DNA of 35,825 bases, taken from contig PLAH01000195.1 in assembly GCA_003134045.1 (NCBI GenBank), positions 80,264 to 116,088 of the forward strand, written 5' to 3'. Shown here piece after piece: positions 7,491-15,426 of the stretch (position 1 is the stretch's first letter; every line of letters starts with the position of its first letter). The stretch is from Gammaproteobacteria bacterium (lineage in GTDB: Bacteria > Pseudomonadota > Gammaproteobacteria > Steroidobacterales > Steroidobacteraceae). The notes under the pieces were generated by a model that was given only the letters and a program-made list of their open reading frames with translations, was not told the origin of the DNA and searched no databases. A program made the translations under genes and the position numbers.

Positions 7491-7496
7491 TATAAT
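7491..7496 (+). promoter_or_regulatory. Candidate -10 box for tsaE
   Basis: A perfect TATAAT in the 43-bp gap between the divergent queG and tsaE starts, about 30 nt before the tsaE ATG. No good -35 box is found at 16-18 nt upstream (GTCGTG), so the promoter may be weak or activator-dependent. Confidence 0.45.
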
Positions 7497-7525
7497 GAAG
7501 GATAACGCGGCCGACCGGCACGCGA

Positions 7526-8038
7526 ATGGACCGCGGCATGCTCGAATCGCGCCTTGAATTCACGTTGCCGGACCCGCTCGCCACCGACCGCTTGGGCGCG
7601 GCGCTCGCACGCGCGTGGTCGGACAGCGGCCAAGGCAGCGCGGTGGTCTATCTGCAAGGCGAGTTGGGCGCGGGTAAGACCACCTGCGTGCGCAGTTTGC
7701 TGCACGCTTTGGGTGTGGAGGGGCTGATTCGAAGTCCGACCTATACCCTGGTCGAGGCCTACCCGCTGCCGAGCATTCTGTGCGTGCACGTGGACTTGTA
7801 CCGCCTGCAGGGGCCGCTGGAAGTGGATGAACTCGGCTTGCGCGATTACTTCGACGGCGATTGCCTGCTGTTGGTGGAATGGCCGGAAAGGGGCGCCGAT
7901 GCAGTGCCGCCGGCGGACCTCGGCCTCACGCTCGAGTACCTCGGGAATGCGCGACGCTGCCGAATGATCGCGCACACGGGGCGCGGCCGGCTGTGGCTCG
8001 ATAGCTTCACCGCAGGGACTCCAATGCTTAGTGCATGA
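7526..8038 (+). CDS. tsaE: tRNA threonylcarbamoyladenosine biosynthesis ATPase TsaE
   Basis: ATPase that works with TsaB and TsaD to make t6A37 on ANN-decoding tRNAs. The 170 aa contain the Walker A GELGAGKTT (residues 45-53), the switch-like SPTYTLVEAY, and HVDLYRL with the conserved Asp. EVDELGLRDYF and LLLVEWPERG follow, all family hallmarks. The start is either ATG 7526 or ATG 7541; neither has a strong Shine-Dalgarno and both leave the domain intact. It is divergent from queG and followed by amiC, mutL and miaA, the usual gammaproteobacterial order (tsaE-amiB/C-mutL-miaA-hfq). Confidence 0.95.
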   Translation: MDRGMLESRLEFTLPDPLATDRLGAALARAWSDSGQGSAVVYLQGELGAGKTTCVRSLLHALGVEGLIRSPTYTLVEAYPLPSILCVHVDLYRLQGPLEVDELGLRDYFDGDCLLLVEWPERGADAVPPADLGLTLEYLGNARRCRMIAHTGRGRLWLDSFTAGTPMLSA

Positions 8039-8107
8039 CACTAGCTTAACTTCCTATGTGTCTAATTTAACTTGAAATAAACCCAGTCAAGGCGTTAACT
8101 TTGCGCC

Positions 8108-9367
8108 ATGACGATCCGACCCTATTGCCTCGCCGCGATGGCGCTCCTTGCCTTGGGCTGGATGGCTCCGTCGCGGGCTCATTCCACGCGTCCTGTCCAC
8201 CCGGTTCCAGGGAATTCCGTCGACATCCGCGCGGTGCGCCTCTGGGCAGGCCCCGACAACACCCGGGTGGTGCTGGATCTCTCGGGCAGCGCTTCACATA
8301 GCCTGGCAGTCATGACCAATCCGGATCGCGTGGTGCTCGATGTGGCCGGGGCGCGCTTGGGTGCCGGCGCGAGGGCGGCGCCGGCAGCGGCGGGCGCCGT
8401 CAAGCAGGTGCGGATGGCGACGCGGCCGTCGGGCGAGTTGCGCATCGTATTCGATCTGTCGCACCCGATCCGGGCCAAGAGCTTTCTGACCAAGCCCAAC
8501 GATCGCTATGGCTACCGGCTGGTGGTGGATTTGGGCGGTACGGGTGCCGATACTCCGGTCAAGGCCGAGCATGCGCGGCCCGACGCGCGGGATCTCATCA
8601 TCGCGATCGATGCGGGGCATGGCGGCGAGGATCCGGGCGCCATCGGCAAGAACGGCACGCGCGAAAAGGATGTGGTGCTGGCCATCGCGCGCGCACTGGC
8701 ACAACGGGTCAACGGCGAGCCGGGCATGCGCGCGGTATTGACCCGCGACGGGGATTATTTCGTGCCGCTGCGCGACCGCATGCGCCGGGCCCGCGCGCAG
8801 CAGGCGGATCTGTTCGTCTCCATTCATGCCGATTCCATTCGCGATCGCAGCGTCGACGGTTCCTCCGTTTATATTCTGTCGCAGCGCGGCGCCACCGATG
8901 AGGCGTCACGCTGGCTGGCCGAGCGCGAAAACGCGTCCGACTTGATCGGCGGGGTGTCGCTGGACGACAAGGGCGACGTGCTGGCCTCGGTCTTGCTGGA
9001 CTTGTCGCAGTCGGCCTCGCTCACCGCCAGCCAGGCCGCGGCGGAGCACGTGCTGCACCAGCTGAACCAGGTGGGCGAGATCCGCAAGCCGCTGGTGCAG
9101 CAGGCGCGGTTCATGGTGCTCAAGTCGCCGGACATCCCGTCCATGCTGGTGGAGACGGCGTATATCTCGAATCCCCAGGAGGAGCAGCGGCTGCGGGGCG
9201 CGGTTCACCAGGCGAAACTGGCCGGCGCCATCCATCAAGGGCTGCGCGCGTACTTCTATTCCGATCCGCCGGCGGGTACGCGCATCGCGCAAATGGCGGG
9301 AGCCGGACCTGCGCGGCCGGCGAGTGCGCCGGTGCTGGCGACGACGGAAGGCAATTCGGGGGAATAG
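8108..9367 (+). CDS. amiC: N-acetylmuramoyl-L-alanine amidase, AmiB/AmiC type
   Basis: Periplasmic zinc amidase that splits septal peptidoglycan between MurNAc and L-Ala during daughter-cell separation. The 419 aa begin with a signal peptide (about 1-24). An AMIN septal-targeting domain (about 36-142) and Amidase_3 (about 160-385) follow. Zinc and catalytic residues are visible: H171 in DAGHGGEDPGA, E186 in REKDVV, H240 in SIHAD and E349 in LVETAYISN. The insertion at about 255-300 matches the autoinhibitory helix region relieved by EnvC/NlpD. There is no C-terminal LysM, so it is AmiC-like although its locus is the amiB one. The 69-bp leader is AT-rich and carries three TTAACTT repeats. Confidence 0.94.
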   Translation: MTIRPYCLAAMALLALGWMAPSRAHSTRPVHPVPGNSVDIRAVRLWAGPDNTRVVLDLSGSASHSLAVMTNPDRVVLDVAGARLGAGARAAPAAAGAVKQVRMATRPSGELRIVFDLSHPIRAKSFLTKPNDRYGYRLVVDLGGTGADTPVKAEHARPDARDLIIAIDAGHGGEDPGAIGKNGTREKDVVLAIARALAQRVNGEPGMRAVLTRDGDYFVPLRDRMRRARAQQADLFVSIHADSIRDRSVDGSSVYILSQRGATDEASRWLAERENASDLIGGVSLDDKGDVLASVLLDLSQSASLTASQAAAEHVLHQLNQVGEIRKPLVQQARFMVLKSPDIPSMLVETAYISNPQEEQRLRGAVHQAKLAGAIHQGLRAYFYSDPPAGTRIAQMAGAGPARPASAPVLATTEGNSGE

Positions 9368-9429
9368 ACCTAAGGATTCCCTGTTGCCGGGCGCGCCGTG
9401 CGAAAATAGCCGATTCGCGAGGTTGCCCG

Positions 9430-11352
9430 TTGTCCATCCAAGTCCTGCCCGACGCACTCATCAATCAAATCGCCGCCGGCGAGGTCATCGAACGGCCGGC
9501 CTCGGTGGTCAAGGAACTGGTCGAGAACTCCCTGGACGCGGGCGCGCGGCGCATCGAGGTCGAGCTGGAACGCGGCGGCTGCGGCCTGATCCGCGTGCGC
9601 GACGACGGCATCGGCATCTCGCCGCAGGAGATCGGCATCGCTCTCGCGCGCCATGCCACCAGCAAGATCGCCTCGCTGGACGACCTCGAGAACATCGCGA
9701 CCTTGGGGTTTCGCGGCGAAGCGCTGCCCAGTATCGCGTCCGTGTCCCGCCTGTCGCTGATTTCGCGCTCCGCGGATGCGCCGCACGCCTGGGCGGTGGA
9801 GGCGCGCGATGGCGTGGTCACGGCGCCCACGCCTGCCTCGCATCCCGCCGGCACCAGTGTCGAGGTGCGCGACCTGTTCTTCAACGTGCCGGCGCGCCGC
9901 AAATTCCTGCGCACCGAGGCGACCGAGTTTCAGCACGTCGTGCGCATGCTGGAGCGCCTGGCGTTGTCGCGCTTCGAGGTGGGCTTCGCGCTGACGCACA
10001 ACGGGAAGGAGGTGTGGGCGCTGGCGCCTGCGCGCTTGCCCGCCGAGCGGTTGGCCCGAGTGGCCCAGGTTTGCGGCGAGGACTTCGCCTCCCACGTCAT
10101 CGAATTCAGGCATGACACGGAGCAATTGAAGCTTGCGGGGTGGCTGGCGTTGCCGACGTTTTCGCGCAGCCAATCGGACCTGCAGTTTGCCTTCTTGAAC
10201 GGCCGCTTCGTGCGCGACAAGCTGGTCGCGGGGGCGACGCGGCTCGCCTATCAGGACGTCTTGTTCAGCGGCCGCTTCGCGGCGTACCTCTTGTATCTGG
10301 AGCTGGATCCCACGCTGGTCGATGTCAATGCCCATCCGCAGAAGCTGGAGGTGCGCTTCCGCGACTCGCGGCGGATCCACGATTTCCTGTTTCGTACGGT
10401 GGAGCGCGCCCTGGCCGACACCCGGCCGACCGCGCAGTCCGCGGGCAGCGCGCCGTCCGATTGGCTCACCGGCAGCGCGGCGTATGGCCGCGGATCGCCC
10501 ACGCAGGCGCGGTTTTTGTTGCCGGACTCGAGTGCGCCGCGCGTGGGTACCGATGCGTACCGCAGTTTCCTGGAGCGCGGCGTCGCGGACGAGGCGGATC
10601 GGCCCTTCGGGGACGGGTGGGGCGGTGGGACGGAGGCGGCGGCAGTCCCCGGACTGGAACCCGGGACGCGCTCCGGGAGCGATCATGGGCAGGCCCACAG
10701 CCACGGCCCCGGTCACAGCAGCTTCGGTTACGGTCACTCGAATGGCCATTCCGCCGCGGCCGGTGACGGCGCGCCGCCGCTGGGGTACGCCATTGCGCAA
10801 TTGCACGGCGTCTACATTCTGGCGCAGACCGCGGAGGGCATGGTGCTGGTGGACATGCACGCCGCGCACGAGCGCGTGATGTACGAGGGCATGAAAAAAC
10901 TGCTGACGGGGCACACGGCGCAGCAGCAGCTGTTGGTGCCCGAGATTCTCAAGGTGACGCCGGCGCATGCGGAGGCGGCGGAAGCGCATGCGGCGGAGTT
11001 CTCGGCGTTGGGCTTCGTCCTGACGCGGCTGGCGCCGGATCAGCTCGCCCTGCGGGCCGTACCCAGTCTTCTCGTGGGCCGCGATCCCGGCAGCGTGGTC
11101 CGTGACGTGCTGTCGGACCTGGTCGAGACCGGCCATTCGCGGCAGGTGGAAGAGTCGATCAATCACCTGTTGGGTACCATGGCCTGTCACGCGGCGGTGC
11201 GCGCGCAGCGCTCGTTGACGGTGCCGGAAATGAACGCGTTGCTGCGGGAAATGGAGCGCACGGAGCGCGCCGACCAGTGCAATCACGGCCGCCCCACATG
11301 GGTGCGGCTGTCGCTCGGCGATCTCGACCGGCTGTTCATGCGCGGCCGATGA
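9430..11352 (+). CDS. mutL: DNA mismatch repair protein MutL (endonuclease-type)
   Basis: Links MutS mismatch recognition to strand processing. The 640 aa hold the GHL ATPase: IAAGEVIERPASVVKELVEN, the DAGA and DDGIGI loops, RHATSK and TLGFRGEAL. A linker rich in Gly and His (about 410-450) and a dimerisation domain follow. The C-terminal domain has D475-M-H-A-A-H-E481-x4-E486, a form of the DQHA(X)2E(X)4E nuclease motif, plus CNHGRP at 617-622. E. coli MutL lacks these, while Pseudomonas-type MutL has them, so this MutL probably nicks DNA itself. TTG 9430 is the start: GAGG lies 7 nt upstream and SIQVLPDALINQIAAGE matches the family N-terminus. It overlaps miaA by ATGA. Confidence 0.96.
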   Translation: MSIQVLPDALINQIAAGEVIERPASVVKELVENSLDAGARRIEVELERGGCGLIRVRDDGIGISPQEIGIALARHATSKIASLDDLENIATLGFRGEALPSIASVSRLSLISRSADAPHAWAVEARDGVVTAPTPASHPAGTSVEVRDLFFNVPARRKFLRTEATEFQHVVRMLERLALSRFEVGFALTHNGKEVWALAPARLPAERLARVAQVCGEDFASHVIEFRHDTEQLKLAGWLALPTFSRSQSDLQFAFLNGRFVRDKLVAGATRLAYQDVLFSGRFAAYLLYLELDPTLVDVNAHPQKLEVRFRDSRRIHDFLFRTVERALADTRPTAQSAGSAPSDWLTGSAAYGRGSPTQARFLLPDSSAPRVGTDAYRSFLERGVADEADRPFGDGWGGGTEAAAVPGLEPGTRSGSDHGQAHSHGPGHSSFGYGHSNGHSAAAGDGAPPLGYAIAQLHGVYILAQTAEGMVLVDMHAAHERVMYEGMKKLLTGHTAQQQLLVPEILKVTPAHAEAAEAHAAEFSALGFVLTRLAPDQLALRAVPSLLVGRDPGSVVRDVLSDLVETGHSRQVEESINHLLGTMACHAAVRAQRSLTVPEMNALLREMERTERADQCNHGRPTWVRLSLGDLDRLFMRGR

Positions 11353-12320
11353 CGGGCGCCGGGGCGGGCGTTGCGCAGCGGGCGGCGCCGCGCCGCCGCG
11401 CGGTGTTGCTGATGGGGCCGACCGGTGCGGGAAAGTCGGAGCTGGCCATCCGGCTCACGCGCGAGTTGCCGCTGGAAATCGTGAGCGTGGATTCGGCGCT
11501 GGTGTATCGCGGCATGGATATCGGTACCGCCAAGCCCAGCGCACAGATCCGGCACGCGATTCCGCATCATCTGGTCGACATACGCGACCCGGCCATGAGC
11601 TACTCCGCGGGCGAATTCGTGCTGGATGCCGCCGCCGTCATCCAGGATATCTGGAGCCGCGGCCGTCAGCCACTGTTCGTGGGCGGCACGATGCTGTATT
11701 TCCACGCGTTGTCGGCCGGGATTGCGGATTTGCCCGAGGGCAATATTGAGATTCGAGCTGAGATCGATGCGCGCGCGGCCGTGGTAGGCTGGGGGGAGAT
11801 GCATCGCGAACTCGCCCGCGTCGACCCGAACGCTGCCGCGCGCATCCATGGCAACGATTCGCAGCGCATCCAGCGCGCGCTCGAGGTCTACCGGGTGACG
11901 GGCGAGCGCATTTCGCGACTGCAGCAACGGCGGACGTCAGTCCTGGCGGATGTCGAGGTTGCCGAGTTCGCCGTAGCGCCGTTCGAGCGCAGCGTCCTGC
12001 ACGCGCGCATCGAGGCGCGCTTTGCGGCGATGCTGGCGGCGGGATTCGTCGAGGAGGTGCGGGCCTTGCGCGAAAGAAATGATCTGGTCGCGGAACATCC
12101 GTCGATGCGCGCGGTCGGATATCGTCAGATATGGCGATTTCTAGCGGGACAGTGCGCGTTGAACGAGGCGGTTGATCAGGCAATTGCGGCCACACGGCAG
12201 CTGGCAAAACGCCAGTTCACGTGGCTGCGCGCCAAGCCACATGTCAAATGGGTTGATTCTGCGCAATCCGACGCAATAATTCCCCTCAAACAGGCGCTGT
12301 CCGAGGGCGGATTTTCTTAA
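11349..12320 (+). CDS. miaA: tRNA dimethylallyltransferase
   Basis: Adds a dimethylallyl group to A37 of tRNAs reading U-starting codons. The 323 aa carry the P-loop MGPTGAGKSELA and the substrate motif VSVDSALVYRGMDIGTAKPS. HHLVDIRDP, FVGGTMLYFHAL and NDSQRIQRALEVY follow, then HPSMRAVGYRQIW and KRQFTWLR near the end. The ATG at 11349 overlaps the mutL stop as ATGA, so the two are translationally coupled; the longer frame starting at 11277 lies inside mutL and is rejected. hfq follows after 113 bp. Confidence 0.96.
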   Translation: MTGAGAGVAQRAAPRRRAVLLMGPTGAGKSELAIRLTRELPLEIVSVDSALVYRGMDIGTAKPSAQIRHAIPHHLVDIRDPAMSYSAGEFVLDAAAVIQDIWSRGRQPLFVGGTMLYFHALSAGIADLPEGNIEIRAEIDARAAVVGWGEMHRELARVDPNAAARIHGNDSQRIQRALEVYRVTGERISRLQQRRTSVLADVEVAEFAVAPFERSVLHARIEARFAAMLAAGFVEEVRALRERNDLVAEHPSMRAVGYRQIWRFLAGQCALNEAVDQAIAATRQLAKRQFTWLRAKPHVKWVDSAQSDAIIPLKQALSEGGFS

Positions 12321-12433
12321 GTGAAGTGGTTTAACGCCGCCCCGGCTCGCTGTGCTAGCATTCTCTCGGTATGTGCCTTGTGCCACACGGAAGTGACGCG
12401 ATGCAAATGACACTAAAAACAAGGAGCTCTCCC

Positions 12434-12691
12434 ATGGCCCGTGGCCAGTCCCTCCAGGACCCTTTTTTAAATGCCCTGCGTAAAGAACGTGTGCCCGTTT
12501 CGATTTATCTCGTGAACGGCATCAAACTTCAGGGCCAGATCGATTCTTTCGATCAATTCGTCGTCTTACTGCGCAACAGTGTGAGTCAGATGGTCTACAA
12601 GCACGCCATTTCCACGGTCGTGCCGGCGCGCAACGTGCGGCTGCCGACGGGCGAAGACGGCGAAGTGACGGAGCCGGCGATCGTTGAATGA
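12434..12691 (+). CDS. hfq: RNA chaperone Hfq
   Basis: Hexameric Sm-like protein pairing small RNAs with mRNAs. The 85 aa contain Sm1 ([21 protein letters not shown]), QFVVLLRN and the Sm2 signature [10 protein letters not shown]. The proximal-face residues of [14 protein letters not shown] are intact. The acidic tail is short (about 15 residues). The ATG at 12434 has AAGGAG 8 nt upstream; upstream in-frame ATGs lack this. The stop is followed at once by the 12-bp palindrome CCTCGATCGAGG (12692-12703), then by a hairpin at 12725-12742 before hflX. Confidence 0.97.
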   Translation: MARGQSLQDPFLNALRKERVPVSIYLVNGIKLQGQIDSFDQFVVLLRNSVSQMVYKHAISTVVPARNVRLPTGEDGEVTEPAIVE

Positions 12692-12724
12692 CCTCGATCG
12701 AGGCGGACCTGCCGGCAACGCAAT

Positions 12725-12742
12725 GTCACTTACCGAAGTGAC
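12725..12742 (+). other. Perfect 7-bp hairpin between hfq and hflX
   Basis: GTCACTT (12725-12731), loop ACCG, AAGTGAC (12736-12742), ending 17 nt before the hflX start. There is no U-tract after it, so it is not a standard terminator. It may tune hflX expression relative to hfq or mark an RNA processing site. Together with the palindrome at 12692-12703 it makes the 68-nt spacer strongly structured. Confidence 0.45.
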
Positions 12743-12759
12743 TGGGCGGCGCTCTGCAA

Positions 12760-14199
12760 TTGTTTGAACGCCCCCGGGGCGGCGAGCGCGCCGTTCTGGT
12801 GGGCGTTGGAATCGGGCATCCCGTAGATCCCTACGATACCGCCGAGTTCAAGGCGCTGGCCGCGTCGGCTGGCACCGTGGGCGTGGGCTTGGTATTGGCC
12901 TCGCGGCCCCGGCCGGACCCGAAATACTTCGTGGGTTCGGGCAAGGCGGAGGAGATCCGCGCGTGCGCGGAGGAAAACGCGGCCGATGTGATCCTGGTGG
13001 ATCAGACATTGACCCCGAGCCAGGAGCGCAACCTCGAGAAGCTCACGAATCGACGGGTTCTGGATCGCAACGGCCTGATCTTGGACATTTTTGCGCAGCG
13101 TGCGCGCAGCTTCGAGGGCAAGCTGCAGGTGGAACTCGCGCAACTGTCGCATTTGGCCAGCCGTCTGGTGCGCGGGTGGACTCACCTCGAGAGGCAGAAA
13201 GGCGGCATCGGTTTGCGCGGACCCGGCGAGACTCAGTTGGAGACCGACCGGCGCCTGATCGCCAAGCGCATCCGCACGCTGAAAGATCGGCTGGAAAAAC
13301 TCGCGCGGCAGCGGGACACGAGCCGGCACGTGCGGCGCGAGATTCCGGTACCCACGGTGGCTTTGGTGGGCTACACCAATGCCGGCAAGTCGACCCTGTT
13401 CAACGCCCTGACCGGTTCGGCGACGTACGTTGCCGACCAGTTGTTCGCCACCCTCGATCCCACGGTGCGGCGGGTCAAGCTCGCCGGCGTGGGCGAAGTG
13501 GTCCTGGCCGACACCGTCGGCTTCGTGAGGGCTTTGCCGCACGAACTGGTGGCCGCTTTCCGTTCAACCTTGCAGGAAGCTCGGGAGGCCGATTTGCTGC
13601 TGCATGTGGTGGACGCCAGCGATCCGCTGCGCAACGAACGGATCGAACAGGTCCGCGAGGTGTTGAAGAGCATCGGCGCGGGCGAGCTGCGCGAGATGTT
13701 GGTGTTCAACAAGATCGACCTGATCGACGCCGCGCCGCGCCCGGTCGCCGTGGGCGATGCCGGTTCGCCGGCGGTGCCGGACGGCGCCGCGCCGGGCGGC
13801 GGCCGCTCGGAGGCGGCCATGCCGGCCGCTGCTGCAGGTTCTTCGGCGACCGTTTCAGGGATCGCGGCACCCCGCGTGGTGCTTGGGCCCGACGGCGTGG
13901 CGTCGCAGGTCTGGGTTTCCGCGGTTTCGGGCGCCGGGCTCGACGAGTTGCGCGATGCCATGGCGCATGCGGTGCGCCCCAATCAAGTCCGGCGTACCCT
14001 GCACCTCGAGCTGCGGGCGGCGGCGATCCGATCCGACTTGTATGGCCGCAATGCGGTTCGCGCCGAGCGGCAGCGCGACGACGGCAGCTGGGAGTTGGAC
14101 GTTGAACTCGATTTGACCGAGCTGGGCAAATGCTTGAGCGGTCGGGGAGTCAACTTGGTGGATACTAGCGATACGAGCCGCGAACAACGCGTGGCATAG
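12760..14199 (+). CDS. hflX: Ribosome-associated GTPase HflX
   Basis: GTPase that binds and splits stalled ribosomes, notably after heat stress. The 479 aa show the N-terminal HflX domain (DPKYFVGSGKAEEI, LTPSQERNLE, DIFAQRARSFEGKLQVELAQL) and GWTHLERQKGGIGLRGPGET. The G domain has G1 GYTNAGKST (204-212), G3 DTVGF and G4 NKID (317-320). TTG 12760 gives MFERPRGGERAVLV, which aligns with MFDRYDAGEQAVLV in E. coli; no other start fits, and the Shine-Dalgarno is weak. An insert of about 45 residues rich in Ala, Gly and Pro (about 325-370) follows G4, before the G5-like SAVSG. It ends 90 bp before hflK. Confidence 0.95.
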   Translation: MFERPRGGERAVLVGVGIGHPVDPYDTAEFKALAASAGTVGVGLVLASRPRPDPKYFVGSGKAEEIRACAEENAADVILVDQTLTPSQERNLEKLTNRRVLDRNGLILDIFAQRARSFEGKLQVELAQLSHLASRLVRGWTHLERQKGGIGLRGPGETQLETDRRLIAKRIRTLKDRLEKLARQRDTSRHVRREIPVPTVALVGYTNAGKSTLFNALTGSATYVADQLFATLDPTVRRVKLAGVGEVVLADTVGFVRALPHELVAAFRSTLQEAREADLLLHVVDASDPLRNERIEQVREVLKSIGAGELREMLVFNKIDLIDAAPRPVAVGDAGSPAVPDGAAPGGGRSEAAMPAAAAGSSATVSGIAAPRVVLGPDGVASQVWVSAVSGAGLDELRDAMAHAVRPNQVRRTLHLELRAAAIRSDLYGRNAVRAERQRDDGSWELDVELDLTELGKCLSGRGVNLVDTSDTSREQRVA

Positions 14200-14204
14200 C
14201 CTTC

Positions 14205-14251
14205 TTGTGAGCCTCGGGCCGCCGGCTGGTAGAATACGCGGCTGCTCACAA
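14205..14251 (+). promoter_or_regulatory. Candidate hflK promoter inside an inverted repeat
   Basis: TTGTGA (14205-14210) and TAGAAT (14230-14235) are separated by 19 nt, in the gap before hflK. The whole element is bracketed by a perfect 8-bp inverted repeat, TTGTGAGC (14205-14212) and GCTCACAA (14244-14251). The -35 part is weak and the spacer long, so the promoter call is tentative. The inverted repeat is read directly and could be an operator. Confidence 0.4.
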
Positions 14252-14289
14252 CGAATCATCAGTCCGCAACTCATAATTAGGCATTACGC

Positions 14290-15426
14290 ATGGCTTGGAA
14301 CGAACCTGGCGGAGAGAAACGCAACCCGTGGAACCGCCCGCAACAGTCGCAGAACGACTTGGACGATATATTGCGCAATTTTCAGCGCCGTCTGGCGGCG
14401 CTATTCGGGCGCGGCGGCGGCGGGTTGGGAGGGGGCGGCCAGAATTCGGCGAATTTCGGCAGGGGACTCGGCACGGCGCTCGCGCTGATCGCCGTGGTGT
14501 GGGTCGGCAGCGGCATCTACCGGGTCGACGCCCAGGAGCGCGCCGTCATTCTGCGCTTCGGCAAGTACGAGCAGACCACCGGGCCGGGCTATAACTGGCA
14601 TCTGCCATGGCCGATCGAACGCAAGATCATCGTCAACGTATCGCGCCAGTACAGCGTCACCGACGATGCCAGCATGTTGACCGCCGATACCAACCTGGTG
14701 GAAGTGAAGTCCGCTGTCCAGTACACGCAGCCGGATCCGCTCAAGCTGCTGTTCAAGGTGCGCGACGTGGAGGAGACCTTGAGTCAGGTGAGCGAGAGCG
14801 CGATGCGCGAAGCCGTGGGCCAGGCGTCGCTCGACAAGGCGCTGGCATTCGATCCTTCGATCACGGATCGCGCGCGGGTGTTGCTCCAGCGCACGCTCGA
14901 TTCCTACGACATGGGCATTCGGATCCTGAGCGTCAATCTCACCGACGTGAACGTCCCGGAGGCGGTGCAGGATGCGCAGCGCGATGCGATCAAGGCGGAT
15001 AAGGACCGTCAGCGCTATCAGCAGGAAGCCGAGCTGTACCGCAACGACGTGCTGCCGCGCGCGCGCGGTGAAGCGGCCAAGGAAATTCAGGACGCCGAGG
15101 CCTACCAGCTGCAGGTACTGGCCCTGGCGCAGGGCGAGACGGGGCGTTTCGATCAGGTGCTGGAGCAATACGATCGTTCGCCGGCGGTGACGCGCGAGCG
15201 CATGTATCTCGATACCATGGGCAATGTGTACAAGAATTCCCGCAAGGTGATCGTCGACACCAAGAACGGCAACAGCATGATGTATCTGCCGCTCGACAAA
15301 TTGATCGCGCCCGGGCCGCAGTCCATCAGCATGCCCAACGATACGATGACGGTGGCGCCGGCGAGAGTGCCTGACGTGCAGGTGCAACCGATCGAAGATC
15401 CGGCGCGCGCGCGCGGAGTGCGATGA
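14290..15426 (+). CDS. hflK: FtsH protease regulator subunit HflK
   Basis: Membrane subunit of the HflKC complex that encloses FtsH and modulates its proteolysis. The 378 aa start with a Gly/Asn/Gln-rich cytoplasmic segment (MAWNEPGGEKRNPW, FGRGGGGLGGGG). One transmembrane helix (about 58-75) and a band-7/SPFH domain (about 78-260: RAVILRFGKYEQTTGPGYNWHLPWPIE) follow. Then come a coiled-coil helix and the motif SRKVIVDTKNGNSMMYLPLDKL. The ATG has TTAGG about 9 nt upstream. It overlaps hflC by 4 nt (ATGATG/TGA), the standard coupling for a 1:1 complex. Confidence 0.96.
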   Translation: MAWNEPGGEKRNPWNRPQQSQNDLDDILRNFQRRLAALFGRGGGGLGGGGQNSANFGRGLGTALALIAVVWVGSGIYRVDAQERAVILRFGKYEQTTGPGYNWHLPWPIERKIIVNVSRQYSVTDDASMLTADTNLVEVKSAVQYTQPDPLKLLFKVRDVEETLSQVSESAMREAVGQASLDKALAFDPSITDRARVLLQRTLDSYDMGIRILSVNLTDVNVPEAVQDAQRDAIKADKDRQRYQQEAELYRNDVLPRARGEAAKEIQDAEAYQLQVLALAQGETGRFDQVLEQYDRSPAVTRERMYLDTMGNVYKNSRKVIVDTKNGNSMMYLPLDKLIAPGPQSISMPNDTMTVAPARVPDVQVQPIEDPARARGVR

